Assembly (NCBI GenBank): GCA_964650405.1
Contig: CAZYTO010000115.1
Coordinates: 1-16,431 of the forward strand
Length of the DNA stretch: 16,431 nucleotides
Direction: 5' to 3'
Source: CAZYTO01 sp964650405
Lineage (GTDB): Bacteria > Acidobacteriota > Thermoanaerobaculia > Gp7-AA8
In this document: positions 7,968 to 15,639 of the stretch, piece after piece
How positions within the stretch are numbered: position 1 is the first letter of the stretch
How the letters are laid out: every line of letters starts with the position of its first letter
Program-made: the position numbers and the translations under genes
Notes under the pieces: model-generated
The model's database searches: none
Seen by the model: the letters and a program-made list of their open reading frames with translations, nothing else
Told to the model about the DNA's origin: nothing

Positions 7968-8845
7968 GCCACCGCTCCCAGCTTCGGCGGAGCGGCGAAG
8001 TTCATGACGTAGAGGAACGCGTCCTCGAGGCGGGGATCGGCCTGCGTGGCGTCGGCGTGCGGCTTGCGCTGGCTGACCGTGCGCACGTGCACGCCGTCGG
8101 AACGGCGGACGGCGTTGGAGACGACGAGCTCCGCGCGAATGCGCTCGAACCGCTCCGAGCTGACCACGAGCTCCCACACGCTGCCTTCCGCCTGCCGCAA
8201 CAACTCCTCGGCCGTGGCCAGCGCCACCAGGGAGCCCTGCTTCATGATGGCGATCTCCGTGGCGATCGACTCGACGTCGCTCACGATGTGCGTGGAGAGG
8301 ATGACCAGCTTGCCGGCGCCGAGGTCGGAGAGGAGGTTGCGGAAACGAACGCGCTCTTCCGGGTCCAGACCGGCGGTCGGCTCGTCGACGATGACGATGT
8401 CCGGGTCGTTGATCAGGGCCTGGGCGATGCCGAGGCGCTGCTTCATGCCGCCGGAGAAGCCGCCGACGGTGCGATTGGCCACGTGATGGAGGTTGACCGC
8501 CTCCAGCATTTCCCGCACTTTGGCCGTGCCGCGGACGCCCTTCAGCGCCGCGAAGTAACCGAGAAACTCCTGCGCGGTGAGGTTGTCGTAGACGCCGAAG
8601 TCCTGGGGCAGATAGCCGAGCACGCGCCGCAACTGCTCCGGCTCGCGGGCGACGTCGTGATCGCGGAAGAGAATCCGCCCGGCCGTCGGCCGCGTGATGG
8701 TGGCGATCATCTGCATCAGCGTTGTCTTGCCCGCACCGTTCGGCCCGAGCAGGCCGAGCACGCCGCCGCCGGCCGTCAGCGACACATCGCGAACGCCGTA
8801 GTTGCCACCCTTGAACTTCTTCGAGACCGATTCGACCGTCAGCAT
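7964..8845 (-). CDS. ABC transporter ATP-binding protein
   Basis: This is the nucleotide-binding subunit that powers the adjacent permease. The 293 residues contain every ABC ATPase motif in order: Walker A GPNGAGKTT (34-42), Q-loop Gln81 in the GYLPQDFGVY context typical of ABC-2 exporters, signature FSGGMKQRLG (130-139), Walker B IVIVDEPT (150-157) with the D-loop AGLDPEE directly after, and switch His186 (STHIV). A C-terminal extension of about 75 residues follows the ATPase core, as in drug or lipid exporter ATPases of the CcmA/NatA type. The gene is first in a two-gene operon with the permease. A ribosome-binding site is not obvious before the ATG at 8845. Confidence 0.93.
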   Translation of the reverse strand: MLTVESVSKKFKGGNYGVRDVSLTAGGGVLGLLGPNGAGKTTLMQMIATITRPTAGRILFRDHDVAREPEQLRRVLGYLPQDFGVYDNLTAQEFLGYFAALKGVRGTAKVREMLEAVNLHHVANRTVGGFSGGMKQRLGIAQALINDPDIVIVDEPTAGLDPEERVRFRNLLSDLGAGKLVILSTHIVSDVESIATEIAIMKQGSLVALATAEELLRQAEGSVWELVVSSERFERIRAELVVSNAVRRSDGVHVRTVSQRKPHADATQADPRLEDAFLYVMNFAAPPKLGAVA

Positions 8846-8890
8846 GATGGCCGGTTAATACGAACATCCGGCCACGCGGTTATCAGGAGT

Positions 8891-8956
8891 CGTTGTTCGT
8901 TGTTCGTTGTCCGTTATCCGTTGTTCGTTGTTTCCTTCGTCCTTCACCCTTCGTCC
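8891..8956. repeat. In-phase heptanucleotide repeat array, ABC-M28 gap
   Basis: Six consecutive 7-bp units lie at 8891-8932: CGTTGTT, CGTTGTT, CGTTGTC, CGTTATC, CGTTGTT, CGTTGTT. After three bases come three units of a second word at 8936-8956: TTCGTCC, TTCACCC, TTCGTCC. The first word is that found in the mreD-mrdA gap. The reverse complement of TTCACCC (GGGTGAA) occurs in the array at 11889-11923. The 123-bp gap holds little else: bases 8846-8890 and 8957-8968 show nothing recognisable. Confidence 0.85.
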
Positions 8957-8968
8957 TTTGCCGCGGTG

Positions 8969-10318
8969 TCACTCCTTTGGCTTCGGGGCGTCGGCGGCGG
9001 GCCGGCTGGTTCCTTCCGCGGGACGTGCGTCCGCGTCGACCGTCCGCACGGGCGAGCGATTGCCGTCCTTGCCGACGGCGCGGATGCCCATGAGGTAGTT
9101 GTCGATGGTCACGTTCTTCAGGGTGTACGTCCCGACCTTGCCGGCGGGGATGACGCGCTCCCACTCGTCGCTGGTGGTCTCGCGGATGAGGATCTCGTAG
9201 TGATCGAGATCGGCGTCCGTGCCGAGGTCCCAGGTGAGGATCGTGTCGTTGAGACCTGCTTTCACGGTGTTCTTGAGGTTGCGCGGCGCGGCAGGCGCGC
9301 AGGCGCCGGTGACCAGGGCCACGGCATTCACGCCGGCCACGAGCTTGAGGTAGTTGCCGTCGACGAACTGCGGCAGGTCGCCGTACTGGATGCCGTTCTC
9401 CATGCGCACACTCTGGTGCTCGTGGTGGTAGTCCTCGTTCGGCTCGGTGAAGCGGATGGCTGGAAAGCCCTTGTCGAAGAACGGCTTGTGATCGCCGCTG
9501 CGGGCGAAGCGGTCCAGGCGGTAGATGAGCCGCGGATGGACCGCCGGCAGCCATTCGCGCACGCCGTCGCGGACGAAGCGCGCCCAGTGCCGCGAGCTCG
9601 ACTCCGAGGTGGGTTTCTCGTTCGCGGAGAAGATGCGGATGGTCTGGTTGTCCGTCGCGCCGTTCGTGCCCGAGATCCCGCCGACGATGTCGTTGGTGAT
9701 GTCGCCCTCGACGTCGAGCTTCTTCTCCGCCGCCCAGTCGGCCAGTCCTTTCGCGCCGAGGAGTCCCTGCTCCTCTCCCATCACCGCGGCCAGGATGATG
9801 GTGGCACCGGCGGGCGTCTTCGACAGCACCCGGGCCAGTTCCATGATCACGGCCGTGCCGGAGGCGTCGTCGTCGGCGCCGGGCGCATCGCCGGCCGGAT
9901 CCATCATGTTGCTGTTCATCGAGTCGTAGTGGCCGGTGGCGATGTAGACGCGATTCGGATCGCTCGTACCGCGGATCGTGGCCACGACGTTGATCATCTC
10001 GGCGGGCTTGTCGTTCGTCCTCCTCGACTGCTGCATCGAGGATTGGTACTCGACGGTCATGCGGCCGCCACTCTCGGCAGCCCAGCGGGACATCTCGTCG
10101 AAGATCCACTTCCGCGCCGCGCCGATGCCGCGGGCCGGCGACGTGGTATCAGAGAGGGTATGGCGCGTGCCGAAGGAGGCGAGCTTGTCGACGGTGGCCT
10201 TCAGGCGGGTAGCGTCGATGCGGGCGAGAATCTCGTCGAGATGCCGGGCCGGAGATTCCTGCCCGAACGCCGCGGCGGCCAGGAGGAGCGGGAAGAGGAG
10301 CACGAAAGCGCGTCGCAT
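8969..10318 (-). CDS. Secreted M28-family zinc aminopeptidase with C-terminal fibronectin-III domain
   Basis: This is a predicted secreted dinuclear-zinc peptidase of family M28, probably an aminopeptidase. From the ATG at 10318 it has 449 residues and a signal peptide (MRRAFVLLFPLLLAAAAFGQ). A TTG three codons upstream is the alternative start. Zinc ligands and catalytic residues can be placed by family pattern: His130 in ATGHYDS, Asp150 in GADDDASG, Glu182 and Glu183 in MGEEQGLLG, Asp210 in TNDIVGG and His298 in DYHHEHQS. Residues about 343-425 read as a fibronectin type III module (TILTWDLGTDADLDHYEILI then YLMGIRAVGKDGNRSP). A short proline/alanine-rich tail ends the protein. Such tails are usual for peptidases that act outside the cell. 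It is transcribed singly between two repeat-filled gaps. Natural substrate unknown. Confidence 0.9.
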   Translation of the reverse strand: MRRAFVLLFPLLLAAAAFGQESPARHLDEILARIDATRLKATVDKLASFGTRHTLSDTTSPARGIGAARKWIFDEMSRWAAESGGRMTVEYQSSMQQSRRTNDKPAEMINVVATIRGTSDPNRVYIATGHYDSMNSNMMDPAGDAPGADDDASGTAVIMELARVLSKTPAGATIILAAVMGEEQGLLGAKGLADWAAEKKLDVEGDITNDIVGGISGTNGATDNQTIRIFSANEKPTSESSSRHWARFVRDGVREWLPAVHPRLIYRLDRFARSGDHKPFFDKGFPAIRFTEPNEDYHHEHQSVRMENGIQYGDLPQFVDGNYLKLVAGVNAVALVTGACAPAAPRNLKNTVKAGLNDTILTWDLGTDADLDHYEILIRETTSDEWERVIPAGKVGTYTLKNVTIDNYLMGIRAVGKDGNRSPVRTVDADARPAEGTSRPAADAPKPKE

Positions 10319-10333
10319 GGCGCGCAATGGTAA

Positions 10334-10430
10334 GCGAATCGCTGATCGCTGATCGCTGATCGCTGGTCGCGGGCGCCGAATCGCTTATTCGCTAATTCGC
10401 GGTTCGCCTATTCGCTGGACTTGCTTATCG
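10334..10430. repeat. GCTGATC heptad array and degenerate ATTCGCT array, M28-recombinase gap
   Basis: Five units in phase lie at 10334-10368: GCGAATC, GCTGATC, GCTGATC, GCTGATC, GCTGGTC. After a short GC-rich interruption, a looser array of 7- to 8-bp units built on TCGCTWAT/TCGCGGT continues to about 10430. It nearly abuts the recombinase stop codon at 10440. Together these fill almost the whole gap between the two genes. No promoter for the M28 gene could be recognised within it. Confidence 0.8.
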
Positions 10431-10439
10431 CTCTTCGCG

Positions 10440-11408
10440 CTACCGGCGCTTGATGGGGAGGCGCGCACTGCCGTCGACGAAGATGCGGGCGGGCTCGGGC
10501 GTGCCGCGGCGGCCCTTCTGGACGGGCAGCTTCGTGTAGACCTGCGTGGAGAGGATGGAAGCGTGGCCGAGGATCTCCTGGACCTCGCGGATGTCGGCGC
10601 CGGTGGCCACGAGCATGGCGGCCATGGTGTGGCGGAGCGAGTGGGGAGTGATGTGGCGCTTGATCTCGGCGAGGCGGACGTGCTTTTTGAAGATGTTCTC
10701 GATGGAGTAGATGGTCAGGCGGGTTCCGGAGCGGCCGACGAAGAGTGCCTGCGTATCGAGTTTCCGCTCGTTGCGCAGGTCGAGGTAGTTCACCAGTGCG
10801 TCGATGACCGGTTCGGCGGTCAGGGTCACACTCCGTCCGCGCGTGGCGCGGCCGGTGATCTGGATCTGCTTGCCATCGAGCCCGACGTCGGCCACGTCGA
10901 GCGCCACCAGCTCGCCGATGCGGATGCCGGTGGAAAAGAGCAGCTCGAGGATGACGTTGTCGCGCACGGCGCAGAAGTAGCGATTGCGTCCGCCGGGCGA
11001 GGAGTCGCGCATGGCCGAGAGGGCCGTGATCTGTTCCTTCGGCGCGGCCAGGAGGGCGTGGATCTCCCGGGGCGAGAGCACGGTCGGCACCCGGTTCTCG
11101 ACCGGCCGCTTAATCTTCAGCCTGCGCGCCGGCGACTCGGTGACGACGCCGGTGTCTTCCAGGTAGCGGAAGAAGACTTTCAGCGCGGCCACTTTCCTGC
11201 GGATGGAGGTATCGCGATACGGTCCGGTTCCCAGCTTGTCGAGGTACCCCTCGAGGTGCTCGGGCGTGATCTCCACTGCCTCCGTGCCGCTCATGTGCAC
11301 GTGAAACTGCGTGAGATCCGAGTGGTACGCGCGCAGCGTGCGATCGGACAGATTGCGCACCATCTGCCCATGCTGCAGGAAGTCGGCAATGGCCTCTTGC
11401 ACGTTCAT
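10440..11408 (-). CDS. XerC/XerD-like tyrosine recombinase with Lys-to-Arg active-site change
   Basis: This is a site-specific recombinase of the phage-integrase/tyrosine family, similar in size and layout to XerC/XerD, which resolve chromosome dimers. From the ATG at 11408 it has 322 residues: an N-terminal SAM-like DNA-binding domain (about 1-95) and a C-terminal catalytic domain. Arg163 (TGIRIGELVAL), His256 and Arg259 (HSLRHTMA), His282 (EILGHASI) and the nucleophile Tyr291 (TQVYTKL) are all present. The lysine normally found in the GKGxKxR loop is replaced: the segment reads ITGRATRGRSV, putting Arg187 there. An insertion of about 20 residues precedes the first catalytic arginine (around ITALSAMRDSSPGGRNRY). 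No attachment site or phage gene is nearby. A promoter is visible at 11454-11481. Confidence 0.88.
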   Translation of the reverse strand: MNVQEAIADFLQHGQMVRNLSDRTLRAYHSDLTQFHVHMSGTEAVEITPEHLEGYLDKLGTGPYRDTSIRRKVAALKVFFRYLEDTGVVTESPARRLKIKRPVENRVPTVLSPREIHALLAAPKEQITALSAMRDSSPGGRNRYFCAVRDNVILELLFSTGIRIGELVALDVADVGLDGKQIQITGRATRGRSVTLTAEPVIDALVNYLDLRNERKLDTQALFVGRSGTRLTIYSIENIFKKHVRLAEIKRHITPHSLRHTMAAMLVATGADIREVQEILGHASILSTQVYTKLPVQKGRRGTPEPARIFVDGSARLPIKRR

Positions 11409-11453
11409 CGTTCTACCGGCTGCAATTGTTCTTTGCTGAAGCGGACGCGTCGA

Positions 11454-11481
11454 AGTGTAGCCGGGAGACACCCATTGTCAA
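11454..11481 (-). promoter_or_regulatory. Sigma-70-type promoter for the recombinase gene
   Basis: Read on the minus strand there is a perfect TTGACA -35 box (11481-11476), a 16-bp spacer and TACACT as -10 box (11459-11454, four of six consensus bases). Initiation near 11447 would leave a leader of about 40 nt before the ATG at 11408. It lies in the 106-bp gap between the divergent recombinase and acetyltransferase genes. On the plus strand, TTGTCA and TATGCT are 20 bp apart and I do not call them a promoter. Confidence 0.5.
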
Positions 11482-11514
11482 GAATTATTTGTTCGTTCAG
11501 TATGCTGGAAAAGC

Positions 11515-11886
11515 ATGAAGGGACAAAGACTTTTCGTTCGTCCGATCGACAGTGGTGACACGGCCGCGATCACCGCATTTCTCTCACAATCCGGCGCTTG
11601 CGGCCCGCCGCCGGCCTGCGGTCTGGTCGGAAAACTGGTCGGGGAGCTGGTGGCCGTACTGGCCATGGAAGTGACCGAGACCGCCATCCGCGTCGACGAT
11701 CTCGTGGTGGCCCCGGAATTGCGCCGCAAACGCATCGGCCGGGTGATGATGAACGAGCTGCATGCGCTGGCGGCAAAGATGGATCGCACACGAATCGAGG
11801 CACCACGGGGCCGTAGCGACGAGTTTCTACAGCGTGTAGGCTTCCGGGAAGAGGGGACCAAATGGGTGAAGGTGGTGGGAGAGTGA
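11515..11886 (+). CDS. Small GNAT-family N-acetyltransferase
   Basis: This is a GCN5-related N-acetyltransferase that would move an acetyl group from acetyl-CoA to an amine; the acceptor is unknown. The 123 residues open with a typical FVRPIDSGDTAAI stretch. They carry the acetyl-CoA-binding motif A at about 61-84 (VDDLVVAPELRRKRIG, with the pyrophosphate-binding RRKRIG loop followed by a helix). A C-terminal FLQRVGFREEGTKWVKV segment matches motif B. It is shorter than the usual 140-170 residues, lacking some of the first strands and helices, so it may be a minimal member. The ATG at 11515 follows a weak GGAA ribosome-binding site. Its stop lies two bases before the proposed GTG start of the transglycosylase gene, so the two may form an operon. 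Confidence 0.82.
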   Translation: MKGQRLFVRPIDSGDTAAITAFLSQSGACGPPPACGLVGKLVGELVAVLAMEVTETAIRVDDLVVAPELRRKRIGRVMMNELHALAAKMDRTRIEAPRGRSDEFLQRVGFREEGTKWVKVVGE

Positions 11887-11888
11887 CG

Positions 11889-11968
11889 GTGAAGGGCGAA
11901 GGGCGAAGGGTGAAGGGCGAAGCAGTAGCGAGTGGCGTTCTTCTGCCTTCTGTTTTCTGCCTTGTGAC
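11889..11968 (+). repeat. Two heptad arrays within the start region of the transglycosylase gene
   Basis: Five units in exact phase lie at 11889-11923: GTGAAGG, GCGAAGG, GCGAAGG, GTGAAGG, GCGAAGC. Four more of another word lie at 11941-11968: TTCTGCC, TTCTGTT, TTCTGCC, TTGTGAC. Because three heptads equal seven codons, the GTG recurs in frame at 11889 and 11910, giving two equivalent possible start codons. The second array encodes the hydrophobic core of the signal peptide. Confidence 0.82.
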
Positions 11969-14036
11969 CTCAACCTTCCTCGCCTGTTCGCACTCTGCAC
12001 CTCCCGCCCCGGCGCCCGTGCCCCCACCGTTAGTTGAGGCACCTCAGCCGCCTGCGCCGCCGGCCGATCCGGTGCAGGCCCGGCAAGGGCTGGTGAAGAG
12101 CGCGCTGGCGCTGCTCGATCAGAAACGTAATGACGAGGCGCTGCCGCTGGTCGCGCAGGCAGTGGACGCGGATCCGCTGATTGCCCCCTACCTGCGGCTC
12201 CGGATCGTCGATGCGGCGCGCGCTTCCGGAAAGACGGCCGACGCCATCGCCGCAGCGACGCGCATCGTGCAGGACACGCCGTCCAGCGGTGCGGCGGTGG
12301 TGGCCAGGCTGCGGCTCCCCGGCCTTTACGCAGGGGCCGGCGATGCCGCCAATACGGCCTCGAGCTTCGAGGCGACGAAGTCCGTCACGATCGACGAATT
12401 GACCGAGCCCGATTTCGTCGACCTTGCCAAACAGCTCGATGCGGCCAACCGTCCGGACCTGGCCGGCGCCGACCGCCTGCGTCTCCTCCAGCAGTATCCG
12501 CAGGGGCGACTCACGGAGGATACGTACGGTCGCACGGTGGGGGCGGTCGCGCCGCCGATCAATCAACTGACGTTGGACGACGAGCTGGCCCTGGCCTCGA
12601 AGCTCGCCGCGCGCGACCGATACGACCAGGCTCTCGACCTCCTCCGCCGCATCCAGCAGCGCTTCCCCGAGGCGCAGACGTCGGCGCAGGTGCGCAGCGT
12701 GCGGATCAAAGCGCTCTTCCACTCGCGGCATTACACCGAGCTGCTGAGCGAGACGGCCGGCCAGCCGCTGGACGCCCCGCTCACGCTTCTGCGCGCGCGT
12801 GCGGCGTGGCGCGCCGGGCGGCCGCAGGACTTTCTCAAGGGCCTCGACGAGACGGAGAAGTTCACCTCCACCCCGGAGGCGGCCGAGGCCAGGGTGCAGC
12901 GGGCGAAGTACTACGTGACCGACGAGCCGCGTTACGACCTGGCGGCGCGGAACTACCTCGCCGCCATCGATGCCGGCAACGCCGGCACCGACGGGGAGAA
13001 CCTCTGGAACCTCGCCTTCCTCTACATCCTGGCCCACGAGGACGATGCCGCCCTGGAGACGCTGGGGAAGTACGAGAGCCGCTACGCCGACGGCGACTAC
13101 CTCAGCAATGCGCTGTTCTGGTCGGGCAAGCTCCTCGCCGCGCGAGGCCGGCCGGACGAGCACCGCGCCGAGCGCGATCAGCAGTGGAACCGGCTCCTGC
13201 AGCTCTATCCGTACAGCTATTACAGCTTCCGCGTCCGTGAGCTGACCGGCGCGCCGGTCGCGGCGCCGGACGACGTTTCCAACGGAAACGTCTTTCCGAA
13301 CGTGGAGGCCCTGGCCGCCTCGGTCGCCGATCCGCGGATCGACGGCGTGCACGAAATGCTGGCGGTGGGCATGAACCGCGACGCCACCCGCGAGATGCAG
13401 TCGGTCGCCGCCGGCTACCCCGACAACCTCGGCATCCAGTTTCTGCTGGCCGACATCTACGTGCGGGGGGGCGAGCCGTTCCGGGCCCAGGGCGTGCTGC
13501 AGCGTCGCTTCCGGCAGTTCGTCCGCCACGGCGGCAGCGGCATCCCCCACCGCTTCTGGGAGATTCTCTTTCCCCTGAACTACTGGGAGGCGATCAAGTC
13601 CGAGGCCGAGAAGCGGCAGCTCGATCCGTACCTCGTCGCATCGATCATCCGGCAGGAGAGCGGCTTCGAGCCGTCGATCGTCTCCAACGCCGGGGCGGTC
13701 GGCATCATGCAGATCATGCCCGCCGAGGCACCGGCCATCGCCGTCGCCGCGGGACTGCCGCCGCCGGCGCGCCAGCAGCTCTTCGACCCGCAGATCAACA
13801 TCGCCGTCGGTGCCGCCGAGCTCGCTCAGAAGCTGGCCTTCGAGCACGGCAACCCGATCCTGGCCATCGCCGCCTACAACGGCGGCGAGGACAACGTCGC
13901 GAAATGGACGGCGCGCATCCCGCCCGACGACGTCGACCTGTTTGTCGACTCCATCCCCTTCGCCGAAACGAAGCTTTACGTGAAGACGGTGAGCCGGAAC
14001 CGGTTCGAATACCGCCGGATCTACGAGAACAGGTGA
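11889..14036 (+). CDS. slt: Soluble lytic transglycosylase (Slt type), probable lipoprotein
   Basis: This periplasmic muramidase cleaves peptidoglycan glycan strands to 1,6-anhydro ends. From the GTG at 11889 it has 715 residues. A basic n-region and hydrophobic stretch end in FLAC (Cys33), a plausible though imperfect lipobox, followed by a proline/alanine-rich linker. An alpha-helical, TPR-like superhelix occupies roughly residues 60-540. The C-terminal SLT domain has catalytic Glu590 in RQESGFEPS, then AVGIMQIMP, AIAAYNGG and ETKLYVKTV, the family signature blocks. GGGAG at 11877-11881 is a suitable ribosome-binding site for 11889. An ATG at 11862 inside the acetyltransferase gene and a GTG at 11910 are alternatives. 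Length and layout match Slt70-like enzymes. A role in recycling or in wall turnover together with the Mre/PBP2 system is inference. Confidence 0.92.
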   Translation: MKGEGRRVKGEAVASGVLLPSVFCLVTSTFLACSHSAPPAPAPVPPPLVEAPQPPAPPADPVQARQGLVKSALALLDQKRNDEALPLVAQAVDADPLIAPYLRLRIVDAARASGKTADAIAAATRIVQDTPSSGAAVVARLRLPGLYAGAGDAANTASSFEATKSVTIDELTEPDFVDLAKQLDAANRPDLAGADRLRLLQQYPQGRLTEDTYGRTVGAVAPPINQLTLDDELALASKLAARDRYDQALDLLRRIQQRFPEAQTSAQVRSVRIKALFHSRHYTELLSETAGQPLDAPLTLLRARAAWRAGRPQDFLKGLDETEKFTSTPEAAEARVQRAKYYVTDEPRYDLAARNYLAAIDAGNAGTDGENLWNLAFLYILAHEDDAALETLGKYESRYADGDYLSNALFWSGKLLAARGRPDEHRAERDQQWNRLLQLYPYSYYSFRVRELTGAPVAAPDDVSNGNVFPNVEALAASVADPRIDGVHEMLAVGMNRDATREMQSVAAGYPDNLGIQFLLADIYVRGGEPFRAQGVLQRRFRQFVRHGGSGIPHRFWEILFPLNYWEAIKSEAEKRQLDPYLVASIIRQESGFEPSIVSNAGAVGIMQIMPAEAPAIAVAAGLPPPARQQLFDPQINIAVGAAELAQKLAFEHGNPILAIAAYNGGEDNVAKWTARIPPDDVDLFVDSIPFAETKLYVKTVSRNRFEYRRIYENR

Positions 14037-14219
14037 CAACGCGGAGCATTCGGAGCAGAATCGGTACTACAAGCGACTACCAGGAAAACTACTTCTCGTG
14101 CTGTCGCGTCTGCCCGGGGGCGTTGGCAACACGCTTGCTCAGTGGCGGATCGGTACCCCAATTCACTGGACCGATTCGCGACGCCCGGAGGCCGAGTCGG
14201 ATCCGAGGTTCGGTGGATC
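14037..14219. other. 183-bp spacer with no recognisable element
   Basis: Between the transglycosylase and the VWA gene I see no open frame worth calling, no terminator hairpin with a T-run, and, unlike most other gaps here, no clear heptad array. The GGTGG just before 14220 can serve as ribosome-binding site for the VWA gene. Confidence 0.6.
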
Positions 14220-15638
14220 ATGAAGGCTCTGAAGTGCAGTAGGCATCGCCGGTTCGTCTCCCTCATCACGGTACTCACCCTTTGGGCGGCCACGCCGCTC
14301 CTGGCCAACGAGACCCTCGTCCTGGCCCGCGACGGCCAGTCACCTGCCGGAGAGCTGACCGGCGTGCGGGACCTGCTCGTCAACCCCGGCTTCGACGACG
14401 CCAGGGTCTCGATCTCGGTCGATGGACAGAGCATCGCCGACGGGCTCCGCTACCCCTACCGCGTGACGATCGATTTCGGCGCCAGGCCGGTGGAGCACAG
14501 GATTGCCGTCACGGCGGTCACGCCGGACAACAAGCGCGTGCGCTGGACGGAGACCATCAACAAGGGCTTCCTCCCGCTGAAGGTCAGAGTGAGCGCAGTC
14601 GACCTGGCTACGCGGCTCTTCGAAGCGGCGGTTACCGCGCCGAAAGACGATCCCGTCATCAGTGTCTCCCTGTGGGACCAGGGGAAGGAGGTCGCCTCCG
14701 TCAGCGGGCCGCCGTACCGCTTTACCGTTCCCGAGAACATCCTGGCCGAGCAATTCGTGCAGGTGACGACGAGGACGAAGTCAGGGGAAGAAGCGGCCGA
14801 CTTCTGGACGAGCGCCGGCGGCGTTCACGTGGAGGCGGTCGACGTCCGAACCCGGCCGATCTACGTGTCCGTGGTGGACGACCGGAACGGCGCGACGCGC
14901 GACGACGTCGATCCGGCTCTCTTCCACGTCATCGACAACGGCACCGAGGCGAAGATCCTCGAGCTCAAGAAGGCGTTCGACCAGCCGATCTCCATTGCCC
15001 TGCTGCTCGACGCCTCCACGAGCATGATGTTCGAGATGCGCGATGCCACGAAGGCCGCGCAGATGTTCGTGCAGCACACGCTCAAACCGGGCGACAAGTG
15101 CGCCGTCTACTCGATCCGCGACACGCCCCGCCGCGAGCAGCCTCTCACCAGCGACCTCGGCGCCGTGCAGAATGCGGTGCTGAACATCCAGGCCAAGGGG
15201 CGCACGGCCCTCTACGACGCCATCGAGACAGCTACGCGTGAGCTTACGGATGAGAAGGTGCGGCGGGCCATCGTCATCCTCACCGACGGCGGGGACACGT
15301 CCTCCATGGCCTCGTTCGACGAGATCGACAAGCTCACCACCGAGGCGGCCATTCCGATCTACATCATCGCCTACGACAGCGGCTCGATGGACGGCGACGG
15401 CCAGGAGCTCGGGCGCATGAAGTACCTGGCCAACCAGACCGGCGGATTCATGGTCGCGGCGAACAACTCGAACCTGCAGCAGAGATACGGCGACATCGAG
15501 AAGGACCTCCGCGCCCAGTACGCGATCCTCTACCAGATCACCGACTTCGCGAAGAAGAACGAGTGGCGGAGGATCCACGTGCAGCTCAACTCGCCGAAGC
15601 TGACGGCGAGGACGATCCGCGGGTACTTTGCGCAGTAA
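14220..15638 (+). CDS. Secreted VWFA-domain protein (VWFA-related Acidobacterial type)
   Basis: This is an exported protein with a von Willebrand factor A domain, a metal-dependent adhesion or protein-binding fold; its partner is unknown. From the ATG at 14220 it has 472 residues. A signal peptide (KCSRHRR basic region, FVSLITVLTLWAATPLLA core) should be cleaved before NET. A beta-rich, Ig-like region (about 35-210) precedes the VWA domain (about 255-450). The MIDAS residues are complete: Asp264, Ser266 and Ser268 in DASTS, Thr329 in GRTALYD and Asp356 in LTDGGD. The protein ends in RTIRGYFAQ, resembling the GYF/Y-A end of the acidobacterial family, which supports the taxonomic guess. A longer in-frame ATG exists at 14142, but it would bury the signal peptide. 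Confidence 0.88.
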   Translation: MKALKCSRHRRFVSLITVLTLWAATPLLANETLVLARDGQSPAGELTGVRDLLVNPGFDDARVSISVDGQSIADGLRYPYRVTIDFGARPVEHRIAVTAVTPDNKRVRWTETINKGFLPLKVRVSAVDLATRLFEAAVTAPKDDPVISVSLWDQGKEVASVSGPPYRFTVPENILAEQFVQVTTRTKSGEEAADFWTSAGGVHVEAVDVRTRPIYVSVVDDRNGATRDDVDPALFHVIDNGTEAKILELKKAFDQPISIALLLDASTSMMFEMRDATKAAQMFVQHTLKPGDKCAVYSIRDTPRREQPLTSDLGAVQNAVLNIQAKGRTALYDAIETATRELTDEKVRRAIVILTDGGDTSSMASFDEIDKLTTEAAIPIYIIAYDSGSMDGDGQELGRMKYLANQTGGFMVAANNSNLQQRYGDIEKDLRAQYAILYQITDFAKKNEWRRIHVQLNSPKLTARTIRGYFAQ

Positions 15639-15639
15639 G

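Noticed and set aside
6216..8012. 598-codon plus-strand open frame starting in mrdA copy 2
   Set aside because: It overlaps mrdA copy 2 in another frame and then the permease gene antisense. The product is Gly, Arg and Glu rich without any recognisable fold.
8057..10333. 758-codon plus-strand open frame
   Set aside because: It runs antisense across both the ABC ATPase and the M28 peptidase and through the repeat-filled gap between them. Its composition is that of a mirrored GC-rich coding strand.
10334..10368. CRISPR-like array near the recombinase
   Set aside because: Units are 7 bp and directly adjacent with no spacers, so this is a simple tandem array.
10440..11514. Prophage or integron boundary at the tyrosine recombinase
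   Set aside because: There is no attachment site, cassette array or phage gene around it, and neighbours are ordinary chromosomal genes. A Xer-type role is more likely.
12030..14039. 669-codon open frame on the minus strand opposite the transglycosylase gene
   Set aside because: It is a GC-rich antisense shadow. Its translation is low-complexity, rich in Arg, Gly, Val and Leu with no domain, whereas the plus strand carries a complete Slt signature.
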